Origin: an uncultured Bacteroides sp.
GTDB taxonomy: Bacteria; Bacteroidota; Bacteroidia; Bacteroidales; Bacteroidaceae
Assembly: GCA_900755095.1 (NCBI GenBank)
Contig: CAAEFE010000066.1
Span: 9,246-73,245, forward strand
Reading direction: 5' to 3'
DNA length: 64,000 nucleotides
In this document: positions 1 to 8,994 of the stretch, piece after piece
How the letters are laid out: every line of letters starts with the position of its first letter
How positions within the stretch are numbered: the stretch's first letter is position 1
Made by a program: the position numbers and the translations under genes
The notes under the pieces: generated by a model
The model's input: the letters and a program-made list of their open reading frames with translations, nothing else
What the model was told of the DNA's origin: nothing
The model's database searches: none

Positions 1-560
1 TCACTGCCCTAAAAGCAGGAGAAGAAAAAGTTTTTGACGTCGTCTACAGACATTATTTCCGTAGGCTATGTGCTTTTTGTTCCCAGTATGTAGGTGAGCA
101 GGAAGAAATAGAGGAGATTGTACAAGAAACGATGATGTGGCTGTGGGAAAATCGTTGCACTCTTATGGAAGAGTTGACACTCAAAACACTTCTTTTTACG
201 ATTGTCAAGAACAAAGCTCTCAACCGTCTTTCCCATTTTGAGATCAAACGAAAAGTTCATCAGGAAATCGTTGATAAATATGATAGTGAGTTCAATAACC
301 CGGACTTCTATTTGAGTGATGAGCTTTTCCGTTTATATGAAGAAGCACTAAAAAAACTTCCGAAAGAATATCTCGAAGCTTACGAGATGAACCGCAATCA
401 ACATCTGACGCATAAAGAAATTGCCGAGAAGCTGAATGTATCTCCACAAACGATTAATTACAGGATTGGACAAGCCTTAAAGTTATTGCGAGTAGCTTTA
501 AAAGACTATCTACCTTTATTCATACTTATTTTCGGACCTAATTTTTTCGAACAATCATGA
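1..560 (+). CDS. ECF-type RNA polymerase sigma-70 factor (5' partial)
   Basis: The frame is open from base 3, giving 185 visible residues; the start codon lies before the window. The N-terminal part reads as sigma region 2 (VYRHYFRRLCAFC, then EEIVQETMMWLWENR), and the C-terminal part is a region 4 helix-turn-helix (EIAEKLNVSPQTINYRIGQA). Such factors direct RNA polymerase to a small regulon and in Bacteroides are usually controlled by a FecR-type anti-sigma factor. No anti-sigma gene follows here. Instead the stop overlaps the start of a YhcH-type gene (ATGA). The cognate anti-sigma factor, if any, would have to be upstream or unlinked. Confidence 0.9.
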   Translation, partial: TALKAGEEKVFDVVYRHYFRRLCAFCSQYVGEQEEIEEIVQETMMWLWENRCTLMEELTLKTLLFTIVKNKALNRLSHFEIKRKVHQEIVDKYDSEFNNPDFYLSDELFRLYEEALKKLPKEYLEAYEMNRNQHLTHKEIAEKLNVSPQTINYRIGQALKLLRVALKDYLPLFILIFGPNFFEQS

Positions 561-1183
561 AATCAAAATTTGTATTTAGTAGTTCAAGCCTGTTTATCGG
601 ACTTTTTCTTTTCTTCTTCACTGAAAACGTGTGTTCACAAGAATCCGCTGATAACTGGACTCTTAAACAAGCCCGTCAATGGACACAAAAACAAGAATGG
701 GCAAACGGACTGAAGGCAATGCCTCATAAAACAACCGATTATCAGGAATTTGCGTCACAATATCATAAGAACCAGAAAGTGTGGGACAAGACTTTCCAAT
801 GGCTAGCTACCCACGACCTTGCGAATATGCCTGCCGGACGATATGAAGTGGATGGCGAACATTGTTACATCAATGTACAGGATGCAACAACACAAGATGT
901 CAGTAAACGTAAAATCGAAGCACACCGCCATGGTATTGATCTGCAATATGTAGTGAAAGGCACCGAACGTTTCGGAATTACTTCAGCAGAATATGCAGAG
1001 CCTATCACTGAATACAAACCGGATGTTACTTTCTACAAAGCCAAGAAAATAAAATATGTAGATTCCACTCCGGATACATTCTTCATGTTCTTCCCCAAAA
1101 ACTTTCATCAGGCATTGGTAAAGGCAGGGAAAGAACCGGAGGACATACGGGTCATTGTTGCTAAAATCGAATATATCCCATAA
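557..1183 (+). CDS. Secreted YhcH/YjgK/YiaL (DUF386) family protein
   Basis: 208 residues starting inside the stop of the sigma factor gene (ATGA overlap). Residues 1-27 form a signal peptide (hydrophobic core, then VCSQES), so the product should be periplasmic or outer-membrane facing. The remainder matches the YhcH/YjgK/YiaL cupin family, with an HRHGIDLQY block (H123, H125) and a C-terminal FPKNFHQALV block that would bind a metal. Family members act in sugar catabolism, for example near sialic acid genes, and are usually cytosolic. The export signal and the coupling to an ECF sigma factor are the unusual points. The substrate is unknown. Confidence 0.85.
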   Translation: MKSKFVFSSSSLFIGLFLFFFTENVCSQESADNWTLKQARQWTQKQEWANGLKAMPHKTTDYQEFASQYHKNQKVWDKTFQWLATHDLANMPAGRYEVDGEHCYINVQDATTQDVSKRKIEAHRHGIDLQYVVKGTERFGITSAEYAEPITEYKPDVTFYKAKKIKYVDSTPDTFFMFFPKNFHQALVKAGKEPEDIRVIVAKIEYIP

Positions 1184-1191
1184 ACAGAAAC

Positions 1192-4100
1192 ATGAGTGAA
1201 CTTTTAGTCTATAAAGCCTCCGCAGGTTCGGGTAAGACATTTACCCTGGCAGTGGAATATATCAAACTGTTAATTCTCAATCCCCGCGCCTACCGGCAAA
1301 TTCTCGCTGTCACCTTTACCAATAAGGCAACTGCAGAAATGAAAGAACGCATTCTTAGTCAGCTTTACGGCATACAGATAGGCGATAAAGATTCCGAAGC
1401 CTACCTCAACCGAATTAAAGAAGAGACAGGAAAAACCGAACAGGAGATACGGGAAGCGGCAGGCGTCGCCCTTAGCTATATGCTGCATGATTACAGCCGG
1501 TTCAGGGTAGAGACTATCGACTCATTTTTTCAATCTGTCATGCGCAATCTCGCACGGGAACTGGAACTTAGCCCGAATCTGAATATTGAGTTAAATAACA
1601 CCGAAGTTCTTAGTGACGCTGTAGATAGCATGATTGAGAAACTAGGACCCACTTCTCCCGTTCTCGCATGGTTACTCGATTATATCAACGAACGAATTGC
1701 CGACGATAAACGTTGGAACGTGTCGGACGAAGTAAAAAGTTTCGGACGCAATATTTTCGATGAAGGTTATATTGAAAAGGGAGAAGGACTCCGGCAACGG
1801 TTACGAAACCCTGATACCATCAAAGAGTATCGCAAGCAACTGAAAGCGCTGGAAACGGAAATTCTGGAGCAAATGAAAGGATTCTACGACCAATTCGAAG
1901 GAGAACTGGATGGACACGCACTGACTGCTGATGATCTGAAAAACGGTTCACGCGGAATCGGAAGTTATTTTCGTAAACTTAATAATGGTATTTTAGGCAA
2001 TGATATCCGTAATGCTACAGTAGAAAAATGTCTGGAAGACGCAAAGAACTGGGCAACCAAGACTTCTCCCCGCTACGCGGACATCATTAATTTAGCCAAC
2101 TCTAGTCTCATGCAAATTCTGGAAGATGCTGAAAAGTTACGTTCCAAGAATAATTTGTTACTGAATAGTTGCCGATTATCCCTGCAACATCTCAACAAAG
2201 TGCAACTCCTCGCCAATATCGATGAAGAAGTACGTCAGTTGAATCACGACAACAATCGTTTTCTATTATCAGATACGAATGCCCTGCTCCATCAACTGGT
2301 GAAAGACGGTGACTCCTCTTTTGTATTCGAAAAGATAGGAACGAATATCCATAACGTCATGATAGATGAGTTTCAGGATACCAGCCGGATGCAATGGGGA
2401 AATTTCAAATTGCTCTTACTGGAAGGATTGTCTCAAGGAGCAGACAGTTTGATTGTAGGAGACGTTAAACAATCCATTTATCGTTGGCGAAATGGCGATT
2501 GGGGAATTCTCAACAGCCTGAATAATCACATCGAACATTTCCCGATCCGCGTCAAGACATTAGCTACCAACCGGAGAAGTGAAACCAATGTTATCCGGTT
2601 TAATAACCAAATCTTCACAGCTGCCGCCAACTATCTGAACGGAGTATATAAGCAACAGTTAGGCAAGGATTGTGAGGATCTGCAGAAAGCCTATGCCGAC
2701 GTTGTGCAGGAATCTCCCCGAAGTACAGAAAAAGGATATGTAAAAGTCTCTTTTCTCGAACCCGACGAAGAACATGGTTATACCGAACAGACATTAATCA
2801 GTCTGGGAGAAGAAGTGCAACATCTCCTCACCTCCGGAGTACGACTGAATGATATAGCCATCCTGGTACGAAAAAATAAAAGTATTCCCCGAATCGCCGA
2901 CTACTTCGATAAGGAGCTACACTATAAAGTGGTATCAGACGAAGCCTTCCGCCTTGACGCCTCTCTTGCCATTTGTATGATGCTGGATGCACTGCGATTC
3001 CTTTCCGATGAAAATAATAAAATAGCACGTGCCCAACTGGCCGTAGCCTATCAAAACGAGGTTTTACAGAAAGGACTGGATTGGAATACTCTCCTACTCC
3101 TCCCTGCCGAGAATTATCTTCCCGCCGCTTTTCTTGAAAAGACAAAGGAACTAAGGCTAATGCCTCTTTATGAGCTTTTAGAAGAACTTTTCAGCATATT
3201 CGAGATGAATCTTATCAAAGATCAGGATGCTTATTTATTCGCTTTCTTTGATGCGGTGACCGATTATCTGCAAAGCAACTCTTCCGAGCTAGACGGATTC
3301 ATCCGGTATTGGGACGAAACATTATGCAGTAAAACAATTCCGAGTGGAGAAGTAGAAGGTATCCGGATTTTCTCCATACACAAATCCAAAGGATTGGAAT
3401 TCCATACCGTACTCCTTCCTTTCTGCGACTGGAAACTGGAGAATGAAACCAATAATCAGCTAGTATGGTGTGCCCCGCAAACAGCACCATTCAATACACT
3501 GGATATTCTTCCTATTAACTATTCCACCCAAATGGCTGAATCGATTTATGGTAACGACTACCTGCAAGAACGTCTTCAACTTTGGGTAGATAATCTCAAT
3601 CTACTATACGTTGCTTTTACCCGCGCTGGAAAAAATCTCATTATCTGGAGTAGAAAAAGTCAAAAAGGTACCATGTCCGAACTATTGGCAAACACCCTAC
3701 CGATAGTAGCCCAAGAAGAAGGGATTGACTGGGAAGAAGACTGTTACGAGCAAGGACAACTATGCCCTTCCGAAAAAGAAAGAATCAAGACATCCACAAA
3801 CAAGCTAACCCAGAAACCAGAGAAACTCCCTATTCGGATGGAATCCATGCGGCATGATATTGAATTTCGTCAGTCCAACCGCTCTGCTGACTTCATTCAG
3901 GGCATTGAAGAAGAAGATTCGGACGACCGCTTTATCAACCGCGGACGTATGTTACATACTTTATTTTCTGTCATCGAAACTGCAGAAGATATCGATCCAG
4001 CCATTGAACGGCTTATTTTTGAAGGAGTTATCAGAAATGATGAGAAAGAAAAAGTGGCTCGTGAAGTTGCAAAGAAAGCTTTTTCTTCTCCTGAAATTCA

Positions 4101-4362
4101 AGATTGGTATTCCGGAAAATGGACACTCTTTAATGAATGTGCTATTATCTATAAAGAAAAAGGAGTTCTGCAAACCCGTCGTCCGGATCGTGTAATGATG
4201 AAGGACGATCAGGTTGTTGTAGTCGATTTCAAGTTTGGTAAGGAAAATCCTAAATATAACAAACAAGTGAAAGGATATATGCAACTTCTTACCAAGATGG
4301 GATATAAAAATATCACCGGCTACTTGTGGTATGTGGATGAAGAAAAAATAGAAAAAGTATGA
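1192..4362 (+). CDS. addA: AddA-like UvrD-family helicase/nuclease (double-strand break repair)
   Basis: 1056 residues. Walker A is KASAGSGKT with K15; helicase motif II is DEFQDT beginning near D392. Late helicase motifs include FSIHKSKGLEF and LNLLYVAFTRA. The C-terminal region carries a RecB-type nuclease motif, RPDRVM then VVVVDFKFG (D1012, K1014). This layout is that of AddA/RecB, which unwinds and degrades DNA ends and loads RecA. An AddB-type partner is encoded at 6019-8898, with two unrelated-looking genes between. The stop overlaps the next start by 4 bases (ATGA), so the block is probably one transcript. The call is confident at family level; AddA versus RecB naming rests on the AddB-like partner. 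Confidence 0.88.
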   Translation: MSELLVYKASAGSGKTFTLAVEYIKLLILNPRAYRQILAVTFTNKATAEMKERILSQLYGIQIGDKDSEAYLNRIKEETGKTEQEIREAAGVALSYMLHDYSRFRVETIDSFFQSVMRNLARELELSPNLNIELNNTEVLSDAVDSMIEKLGPTSPVLAWLLDYINERIADDKRWNVSDEVKSFGRNIFDEGYIEKGEGLRQRLRNPDTIKEYRKQLKALETEILEQMKGFYDQFEGELDGHALTADDLKNGSRGIGSYFRKLNNGILGNDIRNATVEKCLEDAKNWATKTSPRYADIINLANSSLMQILEDAEKLRSKNNLLLNSCRLSLQHLNKVQLLANIDEEVRQLNHDNNRFLLSDTNALLHQLVKDGDSSFVFEKIGTNIHNVMIDEFQDTSRMQWGNFKLLLLEGLSQGADSLIVGDVKQSIYRWRNGDWGILNSLNNHIEHFPIRVKTLATNRRSETNVIRFNNQIFTAAANYLNGVYKQQLGKDCEDLQKAYADVVQESPRSTEKGYVKVSFLEPDEEHGYTEQTLISLGEEVQHLLTSGVRLNDIAILVRKNKSIPRIADYFDKELHYKVVSDEAFRLDASLAICMMLDALRFLSDENNKIARAQLAVAYQNEVLQKGLDWNTLLLLPAENYLPAAFLEKTKELRLMPLYELLEELFSIFEMNLIKDQDAYLFAFFDAVTDYLQSNSSELDGFIRYWDETLCSKTIPSGEVEGIRIFSIHKSKGLEFHTVLLPFCDWKLENETNNQLVWCAPQTAPFNTLDILPINYSTQMAESIYGNDYLQERLQLWVDNLNLLYVAFTRAGKNLIIWSRKSQKGTMSELLANTLPIVAQEEGIDWEEDCYEQGQLCPSEKERIKTSTNKLTQKPEKLPIRMESMRHDIEFRQSNRSADFIQGIEEEDSDDRFINRGRMLHTLFSVIETAEDIDPAIERLIFEGVIRNDEKEKVAREVAKKAFSSPEIQDWYSGKWTLFNECAIIYKEKGVLQTRRPDRVMMKDDQVVVVDFKFGKENPKYNKQVKGYMQLLTKMGYKNITGYLWYVDEEKIEKV

Positions 4363-4976
4363 AAGCTGTTCCTCTCATCGGCATTGCCCGTCATCGACTA
4401 ACGATTGACGGTGAAGGAGTTACAACATTAGTTGCTTTCCATGGCTGTCCGTTGCGTTGCAAATATTGTCTCAATCCGACATCTTTGCAGCCCGATGGTG
4501 TTTGGGAGAGCTATGATTGTAACCAGCTCTACGAGGAAGTACGCAAAGATGAACTTTATTTCCTGGCGAGTTGCGGAGGAGTCACATTTGGCGGTGGAGA
4601 ACCTTTGTTACAAAGCGAATTTATCAGGCAATTCCGCCAACTCTGTGGCCCAGAATGGAGAATCACTGTCGAAACCTCTCTCAATGTTCCGCAACAGAAT
4701 GTAGAAGAACTGATTTCTATTATAGACAATTACATAGTCGACATCAAAGATATGAATAATAACATCTATCAGCGATATACCGGAAAGAATAATGAAAACG
4801 TCTTAAGTAATTTGCGATATTTAATCGGGAAAGACAAAGCCAAGCAAATCGTTATCCGGACACCACTCATCCCTTCCTATAATACGGAGAAGGATATTGA
4901 CCAAAGCATAGAACTTTTGAAAGAAATGGGAATCACCCAATTCGACCGATTCACCTATAAAACCCCTAATGATTAA
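4359..4976 (+). CDS. Small radical SAM protein, glycyl-radical-enzyme activase-like
   Basis: 205 residues with the radical SAM cluster motif C30-x3-C34-x2-C37 (GCPLRCKYCLN) and a GGVTFGGGEPLLQ block typical of pyruvate formate-lyase activating enzymes. It would bind a [4Fe-4S] cluster and S-adenosylmethionine. At 205 residues it is shorter than PflA (about 245), and it lacks an obvious extra ferredoxin-like cluster insert. No glycyl radical enzyme gene is in this window. The gene overlaps addA upstream and abuts a Cys-rich TonB_C protein downstream. Its substrate is unknown; the neighbour at 4981 is a candidate partner by context only. Confidence 0.82.
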   Translation: MKAVPLIGIARHRLTIDGEGVTTLVAFHGCPLRCKYCLNPTSLQPDGVWESYDCNQLYEEVRKDELYFLASCGGVTFGGGEPLLQSEFIRQFRQLCGPEWRITVETSLNVPQQNVEELISIIDNYIVDIKDMNNNIYQRYTGKNNENVLSNLRYLIGKDKAKQIVIRTPLIPSYNTEKDIDQSIELLKEMGITQFDRFTYKTPND

Positions 4977-4980
4977 TGCC

Positions 4981-5988
4981 ATGGCAAGAGGAAAACAAAC
5001 CTGTAAAATCTTAAAAGAGATTCGTCGGCAGATAGCCGAAGCGAATGATATTGAATTCATTACCTCTGAATGTCAGTATCAGGGAGATTGTTTGGGTACT
5101 TGCCCCAAATGCGAAGCTGAAGTTCGATATTTGGAGCAACAGCTTGAACGAAAACGCCGTGTAGGTAAGGCCATCACTCTGTTTGGACTATCAACTGGTA
5201 TACTTACAATAATACCTCCTACTTCATTGGACGCAGAAACACTGCAATGCCCTAAAATGAATTGGACCATTACTGCTGACAGCCTGATACAAGAAAAAGA
5301 CATGAAAGGGGAAGCCCCCTTTTATGGTCCGGAAAAGCTACCGGAATTTCCCGGAGGAACAGAAAAATTTATAGAATTTCTGAAAGAAAATCTTCGTTAT
5401 TCAGAAATAGATAGTATTGCTAATAATACATACACTGATGTAAAATTCACTATAGATTATGACGGACAAGTTATCAACCCTAAGATTACCCGCAAGATAC
5501 ACCCCAAAGTTGAAGCTGAAATATTAAGGGTCATGTCTCTCATTCCTCGTTGGACACCCGGCATATTGGCAAATGAGACAGTACAAGTGACATACAATCT
5601 GATGCTTTCATTCAGTGCGATGTATGGCCCGGAATTGAGAATCACTTATACTCGTATAAACTATCCTGACGTTTACGAGAAAGTACCTGTTATGCCCGAT
5701 TTTCCTGAAGGCCAGCAAGCTCTCATGGAATTTCTTGCAAAAAAGATTCAATACCCTAATACAGGAACAGAAGGTAATGGTGTACAGGGGCGTACTATTA
5801 TTCAGTTCATCGTTGATAAAGAAGGAAATATAGTCAAACCAAAAGTTTTACGTGGCGTAGATCCTTATCTGGATAAAGAAGCTTTACGCGTCATTAATCA
5901 AATGCCTAAATGGAAACCGGGAGAACTGGAAGATGGTACTAAAGTTGCTGTTTATTTCACCGTACCTGTTATGTTCCGATTACAATAA
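4981..5988 (+). CDS. TonB C-terminal-domain protein with Cys-rich N-terminus
   Basis: 335 residues from the chosen start MARGKQTCK; an in-frame ATG 12 bases earlier overlaps the previous gene. The N-terminus has a charged helix (ILKEIRRQIAEAND) and a Cys cluster, ECQYQGDCLGTCPKCEAE, then one hydrophobic segment (AITLFGLSTGILTIIPP). Two TonB_C-like modules follow, around FPGGTEKFIEFLKENLRY and FPEGQQALMEFLAKKIQYP; the second ends with a canonical AVYFTVPVMFRL strand. Databases usually call such proteins energy transducer TonB, but the Cys-rich cytosolic domain is not part of classical TonB. It could bind zinc or an Fe-S cluster. It sits directly behind a radical SAM gene and before addB. Confidence 0.75.
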   Translation: MARGKQTCKILKEIRRQIAEANDIEFITSECQYQGDCLGTCPKCEAEVRYLEQQLERKRRVGKAITLFGLSTGILTIIPPTSLDAETLQCPKMNWTITADSLIQEKDMKGEAPFYGPEKLPEFPGGTEKFIEFLKENLRYSEIDSIANNTYTDVKFTIDYDGQVINPKITRKIHPKVEAEILRVMSLIPRWTPGILANETVQVTYNLMLSFSAMYGPELRITYTRINYPDVYEKVPVMPDFPEGQQALMEFLAKKIQYPNTGTEGNGVQGRTIIQFIVDKEGNIVKPKVLRGVDPYLDKEALRVINQMPKWKPGELEDGTKVAVYFTVPVMFRLQ

Positions 5989-6018
5989 ATACAAGAATCA
6001 GAAAATAGTTTAATCAAT

Positions 6019-8898
6019 ATGCAATCATTTCTCCAACTAGTCGCTCATGATTTATATACCAAGATAGGAAACGACCTGTCACGTACGGTACTCGTTTTCC
6101 CTAATAAACGTGCTAACTTGTTCTTCAATGAATATTTAGCAGGAGAATCCGATAAACCGATCTGGTCACCAGCTGCCATGAGTATCAGCGACCTGTTTCA
6201 GAAACTATCCGTACAGAAAAGCGGCGATCCTATTCGATTGGTCTGCGAACTTTATAAAGTGTTCAAAGAGGAAACACGGAGTCAGGAAACATTGGACGAT
6301 TTCTACTTCTGGGGCGAATTGTTGATTAGTGATTTTGATGATGTAGATAAGAATATGGTCGATGCCGACAAATTATTCAGCAATCTACAAGATTTGAAAA
6401 ATCTGATGGATGACTATGAATTCCTTGACAAAGAGCAGGAAGAAGCCATACAACAGTTTTTTCAGAATTTCTCCATTGAAAAACGGACCGAACTAAAAGA
6501 AAAATTTATTTCCCTTTGGGACAAGCTAGGTACTATCTACCATCGTTACCGTGCGAACCTGACAGAGTTAGGCATTGCTTACGAAGGCATGCTCTACCGG
6601 AACGTGATCGAACAACTCGATACCGACCAACTCAAATACGACAAATACATATTTGTCGGGTTCAATGTTTTGAACAAAGTAGAAAGTGACTTTTTCAGAA
6701 AACTGAAAGATGCGGGCAAGGCACTCTTCTATTGGGACTATGATATCTTCTACACCCAACAAATCAAAAAACATGAGGCCGGAGAATTCCTGAAACGTAA
6801 TCTCGAGGAATTTCCGAACGAACTCCCGGAAAGCTTTTTCAACACCTTTAAAGAACCGAAGAAAATACGTTATATTTCCGCTTCTACCGAGAATGCCCAA
6901 GCACGTTTCCTTCCCGGATGGATTAAGGCGATAACAAACGATCATTCACAAATTACCGTAGAAAAGGAAAAAGAAAATGCTGTAGTGCTTTGTAATGAAG
7001 CTCTGTTGCTTCCCGTACTTCATTCCATTCCGCAGGAAGTGAAGAATGTCAATATCACCATGGGATTCCCATTGGCTCAAACTCCTGTTTATAGCTTTAT
7101 CAATGCCGTAATGGAACTGCAAACCAATGGTTACCGCTCCGATACCGGCCGATTCACTTACGAGGCAGTATCCGCCATATTGAAGCATCCCTATACCCAG
7201 CAATTATCATCCCATGCCGGTCCCCTGGAACGTGAACTGACCCAAACAAACCGTTTTTATCCACTTCCGTCAGAACTTAAACAGGATGATTTTCTAACTA
7301 CCCTCTTCACTCCCCGTAATGGTATAAAAGAACTATGCGATTATCTGATCGAATTAATCAAAAACATTTCAACCATTTATCGGAAAGAAGGAGAATACAA
7401 TGATATCTTCAATCAACTATATAGAGAATCGCTCTTTCAAAGCCATACCAAAATCAACCGTCTCTACAGTTTGATTGAAAGCGGAGAACTAAATATACGC
7501 ACCGATACTCTGAAACGACTGATTACCAAAGTACTGACATCTTCTAACATTCCTTTCCACGGAGAACCTGCTATCGGAATGCAAGTCATGGGAGTATTGG
7601 AAACACGTAATCTGGACTTCCGGAATCTCATTATATTGTCTCTCAACGAAGGACAACTTCCAAAATCCGGAGGAGATTCCTCTTTTATTCCCTATAATCT
7701 CCGGAAAGCATTTGGCATGACCACTATCGAACACAAAAATGCAGTGTATGCCTACTACTTTTATCGACTGATACAACGGGCAGAGAATATCACGCTACTC
7801 TACAATACTTCTTCGGACGGTCTCAACCGTGGAGAAGAATCCCGCTTCATGCTGCAATTACTTGTAGAAGGTCCACATGATATCACTCGCGAGTATCTGG
7901 AAGCCGGACAATCTCCGCAAAGTACCCAAGAGATACGAGTAGAAAAAACACCTGAAGTACTAAGACGAATCTATCGTGCTTACGATAGCACTCATCCAAA
8001 TTCACTGGTTCTCTCTCCTTCCGCCCTTAATGCTTATCTGGATTGCCGGTTGAGATTCTACTACCGCTATGTAGCGGGCTTGAAAACACCGGACGAAGTG
8101 AGTGCTGAAATTGATTCCGCTCTATTCGGAACCATTTTCCACCTCTCCGCCCAATTAGCATACACCGACCTGACTGCAACCGGAAAAACGATACAGAAAG
8201 AAGATCTTGAACGCTTATTACGCAATGACGTGAAGCTACAAAGCTACGTTGACCAAGCCTTCAAAAAAGAATTATTCAAAGTTTCTCCCGAAGAAAAACC
8301 GGAATATAACGGCATACAACTTATCAACTCCAAAGTAATTGTTTCCTATCTGAAACAATTGCTGCGTAACGACCTTCAATATACTCCTTTCGAAATGGTC
8401 GCTATGGAAAAGAAAGTTTCAGAAGAGATTACTATACAAACAGGACAAGGACCGTTCACTCTCCGTCTGGGTGGCACAATCGACCGTATGGATGCAAAAG
8501 AAAGTACCCTGCGGATTGTTGACTACAAAACAGGAGGAAGCCCTAAAATACCTGCTAATATCGAGCAACTGTTCACCCCATCGGAAACACGCCCGAACTA
8601 TATCTTCCAGACTTTTCTGTATGCTGCTATCATGAGCCGGCAACAATCGTTAATGGTAGCTCCTGCTCTGCTCTACATCCACCGGGCAGCATCGGAAAAC
8701 TATTCGCCTGTTATTGAAATGGGAGAACCTCGTAAACCGAAAATACCGGTAAACAACTTCGCTTTCTTTGAAGATGAATTCCGTGAACGCCTGCAAACAT
8801 TATTAGAAGAAATATTCAGCGAAGAAGAGCCTTTTACGCAGACAGAAGATACTAAAAAATGTTCGTATTGCGATTTTAAGGCTATCTGCAAACGATAA
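6019..8898 (+). CDS. addB: AddB-like PD-(D/E)XK nuclease subunit
   Basis: 959 residues. The N-terminus resembles an inactivated helicase (LVFPNKRANLFFNEYL in place of a Walker A). The C-terminal third is a RecB-family nuclease with GTIDRMD (D822) and LRIVDYKTGG (D835, K837). Four cysteines, C676 (YLDCRLRF) and C948, C951, C957 at the extreme C-terminus (CSYCDFKAIC), fit the AddB iron-sulfur staple that closes the nuclease domain. With the AddA-like protein it should form a two-subunit helicase-nuclease for recombinational repair. The gene follows the TonB_C gene after 30 bases and ends at a bidirectional terminator. Confidence 0.85.
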   Translation: MQSFLQLVAHDLYTKIGNDLSRTVLVFPNKRANLFFNEYLAGESDKPIWSPAAMSISDLFQKLSVQKSGDPIRLVCELYKVFKEETRSQETLDDFYFWGELLISDFDDVDKNMVDADKLFSNLQDLKNLMDDYEFLDKEQEEAIQQFFQNFSIEKRTELKEKFISLWDKLGTIYHRYRANLTELGIAYEGMLYRNVIEQLDTDQLKYDKYIFVGFNVLNKVESDFFRKLKDAGKALFYWDYDIFYTQQIKKHEAGEFLKRNLEEFPNELPESFFNTFKEPKKIRYISASTENAQARFLPGWIKAITNDHSQITVEKEKENAVVLCNEALLLPVLHSIPQEVKNVNITMGFPLAQTPVYSFINAVMELQTNGYRSDTGRFTYEAVSAILKHPYTQQLSSHAGPLERELTQTNRFYPLPSELKQDDFLTTLFTPRNGIKELCDYLIELIKNISTIYRKEGEYNDIFNQLYRESLFQSHTKINRLYSLIESGELNIRTDTLKRLITKVLTSSNIPFHGEPAIGMQVMGVLETRNLDFRNLIILSLNEGQLPKSGGDSSFIPYNLRKAFGMTTIEHKNAVYAYYFYRLIQRAENITLLYNTSSDGLNRGEESRFMLQLLVEGPHDITREYLEAGQSPQSTQEIRVEKTPEVLRRIYRAYDSTHPNSLVLSPSALNAYLDCRLRFYYRYVAGLKTPDEVSAEIDSALFGTIFHLSAQLAYTDLTATGKTIQKEDLERLLRNDVKLQSYVDQAFKKELFKVSPEEKPEYNGIQLINSKVIVSYLKQLLRNDLQYTPFEMVAMEKKVSEEITIQTGQGPFTLRLGGTIDRMDAKESTLRIVDYKTGGSPKIPANIEQLFTPSETRPNYIFQTFLYAAIMSRQQSLMVAPALLYIHRAASENYSPVIEMGEPRKPKIPVNNFAFFEDEFRERLQTLLEEIFSEEEPFTQTEDTKKCSYCDFKAICKR

Positions 8899-8921
8899 AC
8901 CGAAAATAGAATATACCAATT

Positions 8922-8970
8922 AAATAAGGGCACGATTTACATATTCATGCAAACCGTGCCCTTATTATTT
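8922..8970. terminator. Bidirectional intrinsic terminator
   Basis: A 12-bp inverted repeat, AATAAGGGCACG with CGTGCCCTTATT, encloses a 20-base loop and has A/T-rich flanks on both sides. It lies between two convergent genes, addB and the histidine kinase, and can serve both. Confidence 0.85.
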
Positions 8971-8994
8971 CTAGTCGTATTATCTATAGTTATC

